A stretch of 64,000 nucleotides of DNA from Carposina sasakii (GCA_014607495.2 CP053157.1:7378001-7442000), one strand, 5' to 3'. Positions 12,084-24,695 are shown, numbered from the stretch's first letter. Numbers and translations are program-made. Notes: generated by a model from the sequence alone, not told the origin.

Positions 12084-15000
12084 TATCTCCACTAAAATGG
12101 GCGGTGTGCGATGACGCACAGCTTCCTGGTGGCGCTGGCGCTGCTGGTGGTATCGGCGCGCGCGCAGCTGCGGCCGGCTGACGCGCCGCCCGATACCAAC
12201 GATACACGTAAGTTAGTCCCTGTCGAAGAGAAACATATCTAATTATCTCATAATAAAATAATAAATATTCACACATTGTAAGTTCACAACACATTAACCT
12301 AGTCCCACATTGAGATACCTAAGGTGTTGTGTCGTGGGTAATACATATATATGCATATTACCTATACAGGGTGTTTTTTCGTTGCCACCCTTAACGAAGA
12401 GTACGTACATTAAATAAAGTAAGTGTATGCCAAAAACAATTGGTGGGAAACGACGTAATTTTTTTTATATTTTTTTTCTATTACTTGGTCTAGCGAAATT
12501 TATAATGTCCAGTTTTTATGCTAGTTTTTTCATAGAGAGATTTTAATTATTTGTCGAAAAAATCTTGCTACGCGCGTCTATGTGCATTTATGCAGAAAAA
12601 CGCAGTCTATTTACTTAACTTTGGACCCTAATATCTTGAAAACTAGACACTTCCCAGGTATGCTTCCACGGAGAAAAATGATCTTGATGATGAGGAGATT
12701 GCGTAGTTTTCGGGAACGTTGATAACCAAAAATCACCCTGTAATTATCTTATTCCTCTATATCCCTGGAGGCGACTGGTTAATGGCATCCCTTTTCATAG
12801 ATACCCATATTTCTTTTTTAATGATTTTGTCAAAAAAGTGTTTTTTTTTTTTGGTCAGTAGAATTTATTTTGCAAATAGTCGGTTTTTAGTATTCCAATA
12901 TGGTTTTAATCCATAACAAGAGTGTTCTCATCATCAGATAGCCTTAACAGTCCCATTAGTCTAATGTTGGGTGTCTTGAACACTAGTCAACTGTTGATTG
13001 CCGATTTAAATGTCACTTTACTACAGATTTGTAATAGCGTTCGCCTAAAAAATCTAAAATAAATGACATTCATCCATACCAAACTCCGATAACCACATGT
13101 AATAAAGTTATAGAATTATTGCGTCCACGCATTTATTTTCTTTTTAAGCATGACGCAATTGTTTCACATGTTTCAAAATGTTCATTTATCAATTTTACAA
13201 TATTTATTCAAGTGCTTAGTAAGGTACACTGTTTCATTTATGAGCTTTGAATAGATGTTATGATTTTCTATGGTTTTCATTTATACAGAATTAGGTACAT
13301 CTACCAATTAGGTACTCAGTGTTACTAGATTATTCGATATTCTATAAAATTTCCTGTGGACAAAACCTCCTATGGCAGTAGCCTTGTGGCGTGCCTTGGG
13401 GGAGGCGTGTGTTCAGTAATGAATTGATGTGTGTATGTATAAAACTTATTTTATTACTCTAACACAGTCTATCCCAAAGTGGGCGATAACGCACCCTCGT
13501 GGGCAGTTAAGGCCCCAGAAAAAAATAACGCAACTAATATGCTATTGACATTTTTAAGGTGAAATAAAAATGGGGGGCGCTACTGATTTTCAAAGTGGGC
13601 GTTAGACGAAATAAGTTTACAAACCTCTGCTCTCACACATTAACCTCTTATTTAAATTTAAGTGTGGCTACTTCCTAATTTAATACTCTACATTCCTCGA
13701 GTAATTATCAAATAAAGTATTTACACCCACGACTGAATATACCAGAATTAATATACAATCGATTAAAAATAATGACTCGTCAAACATCATTCAAGGTGTT
13801 AATTTCCTTCTCACATATAAGAAACAAATCACTCAGCTATTCACTCGTAGCACCTAGCTTTCCCTTTGAAAATCACATAACTTCAAATGGAGTTTACCAA
13901 TATTTTACTGAGTCCAAGCTCAGTCAATAAAAATGACTATGTCAAATTATAGTCGACTTCAGACTAGCCGTCCTCTTTAAGTCATCGGTCCATCTGGTCG
14001 GAGGGCGCCCAACGCTACGCTTGCCGAGGCGCGGTCTCCATTCGAGAAGCCGTTTACTCCACCGTCCATCGGTTCTCTCTGCTACATTTCGAGACTATGT
14101 CTGTCACTTTGGTCTTCTCTTGGTTTCGGACTAGGTCCATTAGCGAGATTGATCAAACACCTTGTCTATATGTATATCACGCAGTTGCTGCAAGTGCACC
14201 TTAATCATTGTCAACCTACAAGAGTCGGATGTTTACAACTGGCCCTTTCTATAACAGTGAAGTAAATCCGACAAATTTGTACTTCCTCGATAAATGGATT
14301 TTGATTAGTGACGGATATAATGAAATGGTTGTAAACATAGTTCTAAAGCATTACGCAACAGTGTTAAAACTTGTCGTTGGTGGACTTGTAAGTCAAACAC
14401 TACCCAACTGGTAGTAAAGCTTATATTCTAATGGAAATATCGTAGGTACTTGAAAGTAGTTTGTATAGGTATTGTACTTAATGGTTTGCTGGAAGAAATC
14501 TCTTTTTGAGATAAGCTCGCCTTTGTACTATTTCTTTGAAAAAAATTTATGTGTACAATAAAGAATACTAAGGTATAGGTAGTACATTTACTGTTTAAAT
14601 TTTCACTACTATTGGGCGATTTTTTTCGAAATAAAATCGTATTTTTTACTCATATACCAATATCTGTCGTTATTACACAATTACACATCTATCTTCTTCT
14701 TCTATAATAAAAATGTAACGGATCACTGTCTGTACATGGAAGATATATGAGAAAAAATATTATAGGAGATTTGTCTGTTTGTCTGTGAGTTTGTGCACGC
14801 TAATCTCAGAAACGGCTGAACCGATTTTGTTGCAGTTTTCAGGAATACATATATTGTACCAGGTCCCACTTAACATATAGGCTACTTTTTATCCCGGGAA
14901 AATGTTATTATCCCGGATAATTTTGACATTTTGTTTTTTCTAAAAATCTCATACTTGAATAATAATTATGGTAGGGCGATGTGTAATCGATATTTAATTA

Positions 15001-18000
15001 TGGCACACCGAAGAGTCCTATATGTAATTGATATATTTGATATTTCACTATACCAGTAAAACATGAGACCTCACATTTCGAATTATTGTGAAACAAAGAA
15101 TCCGGTATTCGATTGAATACGACCGTTATGTGTCCCACGAATGTACTAATAAGTACCAGAACAACATGAATTTAAACAATCGCCTCCGCCGCATAAGCTT
15201 GTCATGTAGGTGTGAGGAAATTTCACATTCACGACTGCTAGCTGGCTGCAATGACACCGGCAACGCGGAAGGAAAATATCCCCTTACTTTAGTACTGTCA
15301 CTCGACGATAATTGAATTTAATAGTGGCATGTAGCAAAAGCGGTCTGAAAATCTAAAATAGGTTCCAAAACTGTTGCTTAGCTACACCCGAGGAGGGTTG
15401 ACGTCAGGCAGGCAGCCGGCCGTAAAACAAATGCCAAATCCTTGGCAATATTAGTTTCGAAACCATATTGCGCAGACCCCATGCATAATGGGATAAGGGC
15501 AGGAAGATGATGTAGCCAAAGGCGGATGCCTTTTTCTTGGGAGTACGAAGTGCAGATTTAACTACTTATACATATATAATACGTAGGTATGTGCTGTGAT
15601 GGAATCTCCCAGTAATTATACAAAAATCCGTGCCTTCTTAACCAAAGAACCGATTTTAACCCTTCAGCTTTTAATATGAAAACTTGCTCTGAAGAAGCGT
15701 TCCAAAAAAGCCTTATTTTTATAAAATTTGTAGTTACTTACGGTTGCATATTTACCTATATACAAGTCTTGGATATAAAATCCGCTATTTCGGTGTACGA
15801 GTTGACCTCACCAAACTTCAAGCAATCGAATGGGCGCCGTGCATCACCATGCATAAATTACGCCTAAACAAGTCACATTTGCATAGATATTCGAACCTAT
15901 CTAGTTACGTATTGCATAGCCCGAAATGATTCCAAACGAATTATTGGACGTGCAATAAGATGCACTTCGTCCGATATAAATCATATTTGAGTAACTACGA
16001 GTCTGCCTATTAAACCTGTTACGATACCAACAGTTACGTAATGTAATTTTTCTTAGAACTATAAATATTTATAACAACATTACAGTACACGCATTCAGTA
16101 GGTACATATGCCTATGCCTGACATTACCACAGAAGTATCAATGAAGAAATAATATACTGTTACGTAATAAATAAGTAGTAGGTAGGTTTTATTCCCACAC
16201 AGATATGTGGTAGTCAGATATTGTCGGAAAATTTCCTACCTATGGGCTTATTTGATATATTGCACATTATATTATTTATAAACATGGTGTGTATATATGT
16301 AGTTATGATCAAATTGATCAAGGTATACGAGCTGAGCATGTATGAGGAACTTAACGAATGTGGACGAGGCGAAAGAGTTATGTATATAATATACTATACA
16401 TATAAAATAATATTAAATGTAACCATAGAACCCATCTATCAACACTAAGACTTCTATTATAAAAAGGTGCTAAATTAATATACAACTCCATCACCATCTA
16501 CCTAGAATCTAAGTAGGATCTAGAAAGAAGTGTCTGATAGAATATTAAGACGACGAATGCTTAGGTACCGGCGCATAATATACAAGGTGTAACAAAAAGG
16601 GTATGTTAACCGAAAAGCTATGTAAATAGCCCACTGTAGAGAACCTATCTACAAAATTTGAGACCCGAAATCACATGTTTATTTTTCCCTATAGTATGGA
16701 GAATTTTGAAATATCTCAGGAATTTTCATACAATCTTGAAAAATAAAAATGTGATTTCGAGTCTCAAATTTTGTAGATAGGTTCTCTATAGTGGGCTATT
16801 TACATAGCTTTTCGCTTAACATATCCTTTTTGTTACACCCTGTATAGGTTGTAGACTCTTGTCGTTTTGGGAAACTACGCAACAGATTCCATATCACAAT
16901 ATAACTCTTATAATATGTATAACTTTTGAGGATCGGTGACAGTGACCCTCGTACGTCCTCACATCTCCTTATTACTGATTCGATCACTCAAGACAACCAC
17001 GAGCATAGGTCTATATTACTTGCTGCAAGATATTGATCTATGTGGGCCATCGATAGAGACTACAACTAGGCATCGAAGTAATAATCTAATGCAGGAACTG
17101 ATTAAATACCTTCATCTTTAACAGGTACTACACTTTTTAGAGGCAAAACGCTGCTAGGTTTAGAAAAGTTTATCTTTCTTCCCTTATCCAATTATTTATG
17201 GGAAATTCTTTTGAAACTCATATTGCCCAGAAATTGCCGTTTATTTTACGACTCACTACCTATCGACGCAACCTCTTTGGGTATTATAATTTTTTTATTT
17301 AATTTTTTTTATTTATCCCGAAGGAAAGGCAACTGAGTGACAAGGGCGCTCTTCTTAACTTTTTATCTATTCCCAGGATGTGGATCAGAATGCGTGCGCT
17401 GTGCAGCAGACGGCTGCGTGCGCTGCGCTCGTCTACTGATATGGCCAGACGGAGAATGCACACACGAATGTCCCTCCGGCACGCGCGAGTCCTGGGCACA
17501 TGACGACCGGCTTATGGGAAGAATATGCTATCCTTCGCATTCCTATAATGAGGTTGGTACAAACAAATAATATTTAGCTATAGTATAAAAAATACTGTCT
17601 ACGTAAAATACCAGCATCGTATAAACATGCACTCTCGTAGAGCAACGGTGGATTTGAAAATGGTGGATGGTAAAACTGCCTTTAAAAAGAAATTCCCTAA
17701 AGAGCGAAAGTTTAAATTAAAATACAGGCGTATTTTGATTAAAATCATAATGAATTCCGGCTCTCGGGCAAGCTGCATTTTGTCGTTTTTGTGTAATTAT
17801 TTTAGCAGCACGTGCGAGCTTATGTTAAAACGCTTAATATTGAGGTCAGCTGGAGTGTATGTAAAACGCAAACAAACTACTAGATAACTGTGTGAAGCAA
17901 CTCGGTCCCATCTTAGGCCCCATAGGTATATTGCATATCCAAAATAAATTACTTAATCCAACCAGGGGGCTTTCTTTTGTAATAAGTAGAACCTAATTAG

Positions 18001-21000
18001 ACTTCATAGGTAGAGTCCCAGGTCGACAAACTAAGTACTACTTAGCTAACTAGGTAGGTACAGATCTAGGTATACTCGTAGTTTGGTAACATAACAATAT
18101 ATAGGTATATTACCATACCAGAAATACTCAACACAACAACCTAACATTTACTACATAAATCTTATATCACGCAAATACAAGCTTAAAGCAAATCATGCAC
18201 TTGCATAGGTAAGTATTAGGAAGTCTTATTCAGAATGATTGTGCAAGCCGAGTAACTGCATGGCATAAACCTTTATAACTAAGCCCAGTTAGCCGGATTG
18301 AGCGGTTGGATCTACATTAAAACAATAGAACTACCCCGTAATTAGGCTTCAGATATCGAATATTTAACCAAATTAATAGGGCATGCATGGCATTAATATT
18401 TCTCGTGCTGATGGGGGACTTCATTAGAACATAGCCGTGTCTATATTAATATAGCATTTTACATGTTGTTCACCTACGTTATTGTAGCAGACCCCTATCA
18501 ACGTCACTGAAATTGAATATCCTTTTAAAACACAACCAAATTCTTAATGTAGTCGGTTGAAGCAAAATTAATTTGTTTATAGGCGATAGTAGGAGGTGCT
18601 TGCGGTGCCGTTCTCTGCGTGATCGTGGTAGCTGCCGGGGCAACTTACGCCAAATGCCGGAGAAAATCCCCGCAGGGTCAGCCCGTGCCGCAGCCAGATT
18701 CCAATGAGGACGACGCCAAACTGCGCGAGTTCCACAAACAGCTGGATTGTTTGCGGGTAAGTAAACAGTTCATCAACCACACTGACAATGGGTGTAAAGA
18801 AGTAAGTTTATCAACCAAACTGACAATGGGTGCAGAGAAGGAAGCGAAGATGTTCGTCATCATCTTCCTCTCCCGTTCCCATTCGTTTGTGGTCACAATA
18901 TATCCTCTTTTCCATTTATTCCTATTATCCGTAATCTTATTACTCACTCCTAAAGACGTTACTACCATGGCTCTGTTTAGGTTCCTCGGCAATACTCGCC
19001 ATACTGCGCTATTTGCCTTAATTTTGACATATTTGGCATGAAAATAAAATATTAATTGACCTACAAGTTAGTACCATATCAATACACACGGCTGTCAGCG
19101 TCGGCATCAGTAACAAGCTGTAGTTAGTACCGATCACGGTTACCCGTTATCTCTAACAATACTCTAACTAACTGGTGAAAATTAGAAATCAATCCTATCA
19201 GAGTATCAGAGCTGCCACATAACTCTACATTTAGCATAAATATAATGATAGAACCACAAGACAGTTAACCTTCTCAACCACTCTCTGTAAGGAACTTAGA
19301 ATATACTAACTAAACCCTTCCAATATTAGATTATACAGGGTGTTTGTGATAGTCAGGCAAATATTAATACCTTGACTTCAGGCCATGATCCTAAGGTGGA
19401 AAACACTGAAAATTTTCTAAGGAAAATTCCAAAATTTTCAATCATTTTTTTTTCATATTTTCAGGAAATATAGTCGTTCGTTTAAATAGGCCTTAGATAA
19501 TGACTTAAAAGTAAAATTTTAACCAAAAGATGATTTTCGAAAAAAAATTGCCCTCAAAAAAGTTCAAATAACTGATCAACCCTAATGTAGGGTCACAAGT
19601 GATCCAAAAAATAGCAATGTGCCACACAATAACTAATCATCATCATCATCAGCCTACTGCAGTTCACTGCTGGACGTAGGCCTCCCCCAGGGCACGCCAC
19701 AAGACTGCCATGAGGGGTATTTGTCCATAGTCACCACGCTGGGCAGACGGGTTGGTGACCGCAGTTTATATTTTGGACTATGTTGTCAAACACGGGAGGC
19801 GCTGCTGTCCACCTCCCGAGAACCCTTAATCGCCTCGTACGATACCCACGGGCAGACATGGGGTGGTACGAATTCTACTCTGCCGGCACAACGCGGCTAA
19901 CAATAACCAATAAAGCCATTTAATTAGTCACAGGATCACCCGATACATGTGGCGCAGAGAGCAAGGATTACTGATAATCGAATCAAAAATACATTTCCTG
20001 CGAGTTATAACACTGTCGTATAACTCAGTATAATGGTACCTACTTGTTCAGCATTTCACTATTTGCTTGGCTGTCACCCACACCCTGTATACCAGATATC
20101 TATTATTTTATTTGTTTCAAATAGTCACATTCTTAAATTCAATGTTTATGTATAATTTAAAGTAGCCCATGAACCTCAATCCATTAATTACCAACACAGA
20201 TGAGAGAACATCAAATATGTAAAGTAGATTAGTAGCAAGCTAGTTTGGTAAATCTAACTGCATATCAGCTTAGTCCGTAACCTGATTATGTTCAATCTTC
20301 AAGCGTGTTATTGACCGTCAGGCGTAAAAAAAACACTTTAAAATTATGAACAGTTTCATCAATTTCATGTATTGCATAAAACGAATGTCATACATATGTA
20401 ATCTATGACGAGCTCGTTCTAAAATTGTTTTCATATCCGTGTTCTATGTTTAATAAGATCACGACTTTGGGTAACTCTGAAGTCACCGTGATATTGCTGA
20501 ACGGAGTTTCCTTGTTCGCCGAAAGATCGAAGAAGTTGGCAAGCGTGGAGATTCCTCTTAGTGTAACGCGATTCTCAATGGAAGGGAACAATGTAAAAGA
20601 TTTCCCAAAACTAAAGTATTTATTATTACAACAATAATATAATACCTACTTACCTATTCTATTTGTTGTTTTTTTCATCAACTTATGAAGGCGTACTACA
20701 CTAGGTAGGATACATGGTGTAATAGTGTAATAGAATAACTTTATGATATCCGGTGTTCTATGCAAAGATCATTTCAAGTGACAAGTGGGGACAGATAGGC
20801 AGTTTTCATACAATTTGAAGTAAACGTAGCGTATAATGAGTGTGATTATTGCGCGTTATGGTTAGAGAAACTTGACGTTTCGAAAGTTGTAAAAGTAAGG
20901 TACGATTACCGACTCACTCACATTAGCCAATGACATTTCATATATCGATAACATAGTAAAAACATACGCGTAGCTTACCTTAGCTGTATTAAGCACTAGT

Positions 21001-24000
21001 GACCGCCGGCGACATCGTCCGCGTGGACTGCAGAAAAATCAAAATGTCGAAATTTACCGGGATAATTTTTTTTCCAGAAATATAGCCTATGTGTTAATCC
21101 AGGGTGTCAGCTAACTCCATAATAAATTTTATTAAAATCACTCCAGCCGTTTTTACGTGAAAGAGTAACAAACATCCATCCATATTTTCAAACTTTCGCG
21201 TTTATAATATTAGTAGGAAATAGGATATTAGTAGGATTAGCTGACATCTACGACTTCATCCGTGGGAACTTTATAATTCCCTTCCCTTTATAATTCTTGT
21301 TTCTTGTTCCTGAGGAAATTTCAAAAAATCTTTACTTCAAAGATGGGACCCCGTTTCACCCCCTTAGAGCTCAATCCCACTATTTTGGATGTCGGATTCC
21401 GATTTTAATCGGGTGTCGGCTTCTCTATTCACACTAGTCGGCTGTCGGGCACGACCGCAGCTAGTGCCTTAAACGACAGTCAAAAAGAGGCTTCTGTACA
21501 CGATGGACGTCGACGAAGCTTTTCTTGTAATATATTATTTGTGGAGGAAACGAAAGACAGCTAAATATAGAAGATATTGGGTGCACCCAATTCTGAGGGA
21601 AAGATATAGGTACTTTGCGAATATTTCAGAACTTAATAACTGAACTAAGAAGTGACGACGTTAAATTTTCCAATTATTTTAGAATGACAATAACTACATC
21701 GACCTATTGTCTCGAATATCAGGGAGCATAAACTATCAAAATACAAGTTACAGAGACTGCATTTGCACTGAAGAAAGGATGTCGATTTTTTTAAGGCCGA
21801 CATCCGACAAATGTGAACAGCGCCATTTGCGATCATATGCGAGCGTTGATCCGACACGTATTTTTTCCGAACGGGAGGGCTGACAAAACACACGATAATG
21901 TTTGTCGCATCTGACACAAAATCGTTGTCGGACCAGTGTGAATAGTTTCATATAAAATGTTCTGCCGCTACGACACATGATAAAAAATCATAGTGGGACA
22001 TAGTGGGAACGAGCTCTTAGGAGTGAAGTATCGTAGAATCCGTTCTAAGCTGATATCTTCATCCTAGGTGGTGTTATAGTTTCTGAGATTTTATGGTTAA
22101 TTAGTGAGTGGTATTTCGTTTTTATACATAGATTACCATACTTTTATAGATAGATATTATGTATACATTACCGATAGCCGTAGTAGGTACGTAGGTACGT
22201 CACTAATAGCAACGAGCATCACTTCTTTCTATTCACGTATACAATACTGGCGTTAATATCTTTAATCTCCTATTCTATTTACTGCGCACATTTTACCGAC
22301 CTAGGTATTTATGGCTACCCGTATAGGAATAAAAATAAACTACTTCTTTGTTTTGACTATGTCGATAGGTAGAAGTGAATAATGAGAGTGAGCGATCGAG
22401 CGAACCAATCGTCATAAAACAATCGATATCACACGGAATGTGGATCAGAACCAGTTACTTTGTGATACTTTCGATTTTACTTAAGTAGGTACTTGAAGTG
22501 GAGCCTACACATTTGTATCTGGGGCTTTATGCAACCTTATTTTACTTATACGCACACATGATAATTATTGGATTAGTACCAAGGCATAAGGTACCTACTG
22601 TTAAACAAAGAATGTTGCACATTCCTGACATAAATACCACTGTGCGTACGTACGTGTACGTAGGTACCTACTAAGTATAAAAAACAATGTGGTGTGCCAA
22701 AATAAAATAATGCGTATATATATATTATTATTATATATAAACCATGTCCCAGCTAGGTATCCATTGTTAACCTTTTATTAATACGAGGCTCGATACATTC
22801 ATATTTGGTTAGTGAAGTACCTAAGCCCTAACTAAATTTTAGGGTAATTTTCGAATCTAAAACTTGATCATAATAGAGACAGCATCAACTTTATTTTTCT
22901 GGTAGGCTATCTGACGTTTGAAAAAATCGGCACAAAAAATATATCGGTGTAACTAACTACACAGGTATCTATCTAATTCTAAAAATGAATCTTGTTATTT
23001 TTTTCAGCCTCACGCATACACACTTCTAGCCATCCTGAACCATACGCGGCATCAAGTCCGAGATCTCTACCAGCTGGGTAACAACGATGCTGCTGTGGCA
23101 TACAGGTAGATAATTACCTATATCTACTGATACGAAATTTAAGGCTTATTCGGAATGGATACTTACTCTATTACTCTTTATTTGTCTATAAATGTTTGCT
23201 ATGCTGATCTATTGGTCAATCATGAATTGTACATGTATTCCGTCCTTTTGCCGTTTTTCCGCTGCCTGCTCTGCTAGGTATTATATATTGTGCACAATAA
23301 TAGCTCTGCTGTCTTATGAAATTGTAAAGTTTACCCTTTTGGTAAACGACTACCTACTATCCGATTACCCCTACATTATCTACCTATACCTACAGCTAAT
23401 ACTTAGGTGTAACTAAAGGGGTATGCTATGAAAATAACCCACTATAGAGAACCTATCCACAAAATTTGAAATCCGATACCGCATGTTTTATTTTCAAGAT
23501 TGTATGAACAATCCTGAGATGTTTAGGAATACCGTATATGTACCTACCTATCTTTTTATGTAGGTAGAACTTACTGCAATCCCTTTTACTCAACCTTCCT
23601 TATAAAATAGCCTTAAGCTCTAATCCCCGACTAATCCAGCCCTCGTACAATTTAATGCACCTGTTTGTACAGCGAGTTCCATTAAATCTAAAAATAAAAA
23701 TGTCTGCTTTCAGCTGCGTACTGAGCGACCTGGCGAAGTTGTTGATACTGTTGAACAAGCAACAAGTGCCCGTGGTGCCGGAAGAATGGCCTCGGCTGGC
23801 GAGCTGGGCTGAAAGGTGAGATAAAAATAGACACCACTGTTAAAAGTTCCTATAAAAGTAAATATTTTAGTTAGAGAGCTGCTGTTGCATTATCTGTAAT
23901 GTTTAGCTTTTTTAGTTGAGCTTTCACTTAATAAGTTTTATGATGTTAATAATACGATAAGAATAGACTTAAATATTATTATTACAAAACCATGTCTCGA

Positions 24001-24695
24001 GTTGGACTCTGTTTATAAATTACATTTGACAGCAAAATTTGTGTAATATCTGTCATTTATTTAGACAATTTAGCTAACAAAATCTTTAGATTCTTTTGTA
24101 ATGTACGGTTAAAGTTTCTTACTCATTTTCTTTTAAAAGTAAGTTACGTGTTATTAAAGAAGCTTTATAAGTACTTACCTACTAATAGGTAAATCTAAGA
24201 ATATTATTTCATACCTATTACTCGTACTTGGTGTAGATTGCAACATCAGGAAACCCAATTCCTACCTCATATAAGCCTACATGTAGTGTAGAAGTTGATG
24301 TGTAAAATTTGTGACCTGCTTATTGTTTCAGAATACTTAAGCGATACAGGCGAAACAACTTACTGCAGCCACAGCAAGATGCTCAGCTGGTGAACTTCCT
24401 TCCCTCACCGCCAAGTCAGAGCTCCGACTCCGAAACCACTCAGCAGTCATTCAGCACATTCAAACCACCATCCTACTCACCTACCTCGTACGACAGCAAC
24501 ACGATAGAGAAGGACAGCCAGTGCGAATGGAGTGACGTTCGGCCACCTAGTTACTCCCAGATAGAAAGGGAGACTATAGTTCTATCAAACCCCTGGGAGA
24601 GAAAACCGATTGTGAGAAGAGAGAGCGTGTGGTTGGAGGATGAACTGTTTGAGATGACGAGGCGGCCGCAGGATGAGCTTACTACTGAACTTTAG
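12084..24695 (+). CDS. Type I membrane protein with furin-like cysteine-rich ectodomain and cytoplasmic PPxY motifs (six exons, 336 aa)
   Basis: Coding exons: 12111-12207, 17377-17552, 18583-18756, 23008-23105, 23714-23815, 24332-24695. All have AG/GT borders and phases that agree, totalling 336 codons plus stop. The 5' UTR part of exon 1 seems to begin after a TTGTTGCAG acceptor at 12083. Residues 1-19 are a signal peptide (MTHSFLVALALLVVSARA). Residues 33-85 form a cysteine-rich module (CGSECVRCAADGCVRC, then DGECTHECPSG), spaced like a furin-like/R-spondin repeat; a single TNFR-like domain is an alternative. A transmembrane helix (VLCVIVVAAGATYA) lies near 95-115, followed by KCRRK. The ~220-residue cytoplasmic tail has a conserved-looking helical part (LLAILNHTRHQVRDLYQLG, VPVVPEEWPRLASWAERIL) and two PPSY motifs (KPPSYSPTSY and RPPSYSQIE), predicted ligands for WW domains such as Nedd4-type ligases. 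A receptor or adaptor at the cell surface is inferred. I do not recognise the ortholog. Confidence 0.85.
12097..12114 (+). promoter_or_regulatory. Five-codon uORF overlapping the start codon
   Basis: ATGGGCGGTGTGCGATGA lies just before the receptor's start. Its TGA (12112-12114) overlaps the main ATG (12111-12113) in an ATGA arrangement. The main frame has the signal peptide, so 12111 is the real start. The overlap could lower or couple initiation on the main frame. Confidence 0.55.
12367..12740 (+). mobile_element. TA-flanked MITE, family A (copy 1 of 3)
   Basis: Ends are CAGGGTGTTTTTTCGTTG on the left and, inverted on the right, CAGGGTGATTTTTGGTTATC. Both are flanked by TA (12365-12366 and 12741-12742). 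Two further copies lie in phtf intron 13 at 50583-51125 and 51745-52115. No coding capacity. Confidence 0.75.
13465..13629. mobile_element. Short hAT-type MITE with 8-bp target duplication
   Basis: The left end is CAGTCTATCCCAAAGTGGG and the inverted right end is CAGAGGTTTGTAAAC. The flanks are CTCTAACA (13457-13464) and CTCTCACA (13630-13637), a 7-of-8 match. The CAGxG...CAAA-type ends and 8-bp duplication fit hAT. Confidence 0.65.
13975..14115 (-). pseudogene. RTE-clade reverse transcriptase C-terminal fragment
   Basis: The minus strand reads TDGRWSKR then LLEWRPRLGKRSVGRPP and TRWTDD. This is the conserved C-terminal block of RTE/BovB-type retrotransposon proteins that abound in Lepidoptera. 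Only this block remains. Confidence 0.75.
14700..14960 (+). repeat. Lep-type interspersed repeat (Helitron-like family)
   Basis: Contains ATGTAACGGATCACTGTCTG, CTCAGAAACGGCTGAACCGA and GGTCCCACTTAACATATAGG, then TTTTTATCCCGG. A second, longer copy lies at 45680-45990 in phtf. The 'aacggctgaaccgatttt' wording is characteristic of abundant lepidopteran non-autonomous elements. Confidence 0.7.
15375..15510 (+). repeat. Fragment of a common lepidopteran LINE 3' region
   Basis: Contains GACGTCAGGCAGGCAGCCGG followed by GGATAAGGGCAGGAAGATGA. This wording recurs in lepidopteran genomes next to RTE-type 3' ends. No coding sequence. Confidence 0.5.
16583..16842. mobile_element. Foldback MITE with ~105-bp arms
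   Basis: The left arm from 16583 (CAAGGTGTAACAAAAAGG...) pairs with the right arm ending at 16842 (CCTTTTTGTTACACCCTG). Pairing continues through GCTATGTAAATAGCCCACT and AACCTATCTACAAAATTTGA with few mismatches. TA flanks both ends. A partial relative lies at 23415-23530 in the same gene. Confidence 0.8.
17553..18582 (+). other. Intron 2 of the receptor gene
   Basis: Starts GTTGGTAC and ends TTTGTTTATAG. No exon or recognisable mobile element seen. The open frame at 17627-17887 lacks homology. Confidence 0.6.
19630..19900 (-). repeat. Abundant lepidopteran repeat with CATCATCAT tail
   Basis: Carries ATCATCATCATCAGCCTACT, then TTCACTGCTGGACGTAGGCC and TCCCCCAGGGCACGCCAC. The same TGGACxTAGGCCTCCCCCAA block with an ATC-repeat tail occurs at 34760-34830, where it is joined to an RTE reverse-transcriptase C-terminus, and a short relative lies near 13385. 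It is therefore probably a LINE 3' end. Confidence 0.6.
21065..21245 (+). repeat. Lep1/Helitron-like repeat fragment
   Basis: Contains TGTTAATCCAGGGTGTCAGC, TCACTCCAGCCGTTTTTACG and GAGTAACAAACATCCATCCA, ending TTTATAATATTAGTAGGA. Other copies: 3580-3720 and 34335-34440. Confidence 0.65.
21367..22016 (+). mobile_element. PIF/Harbinger element, internally deleted, with TTA target duplication
   Basis: The left end GAGCTCAATCCCACTAT and the inverted right end GAGCTCGTTCCCACTAT match at 15 of 17 positions. TTA flanks both sides (21364-21366, 22017-22019), the hallmark of PIF/Harbinger. From 21504 the plus strand reads MDVDEAFLVIYY then RRYWVHPILRERYRYF, the usual N-terminus of Harbinger transposases. 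After a stop and a short shift it continues ELRSDDVKFSNYFRMT at 21644-21690. The DDE domain is missing. Subterminal GTCGGxTTCCGA/GTGTCGG motifs repeat near both ends. Confidence 0.8.
23415..23530. repeat. Partial copy of the 16583-16842 foldback family
   Basis: Shares ACCCACTATAGAGAACCTAT and CACAAAATTTGAAATCCGAT with the arms of the larger MITE in intron 1. Only one arm is present. Lies in receptor intron 4 (23106-23713), which holds nothing else I can name. Confidence 0.55.
23816..24331 (+). other. Intron 5 of the receptor gene
   Basis: GTGAGATA to TTATTGTTTCAG. AT-rich, nothing recognised. Confidence 0.6.

Larger units (their letters stand above)
12208..17376 (+). other. Intron 1 of the cysteine-rich receptor gene
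   Basis: The 5.2-kb intron starts GTAAGT and ends TCTATTCCCAG. It carries the TA-flanked MITE at 12367-12740, the hAT MITE at 13465-13629, RTE fragments at 13975-14115 and 15375-15510, a Lep-type element at 14700-14960 and a foldback MITE at 16583-16842. No further exon is supported. Confidence 0.7.
18757..23007 (+). other. Intron 3 of the receptor gene
   Basis: 4.25 kb, GTAAGT to TTTTTTTCAG. Contains a TA-flanked repeat fragment starting TACAGGGTGTTTGTGATAGT near 19335, the RTE-type repeat at 19630-19900, a Lep-type fragment at 21065-21245, the Harbinger element at 21367-22016 and a short repeat at 22870-22950. The two opposed open frames at 20403-20637 have no recognisable homology. Confidence 0.65.

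Noticed and set aside
20403..20637. Two opposed open frames over the same bases
   Set aside because: Both lie in the receptor gene's intron 3. Neither shows a family motif; a leucine-rich impression in one was not convincing.
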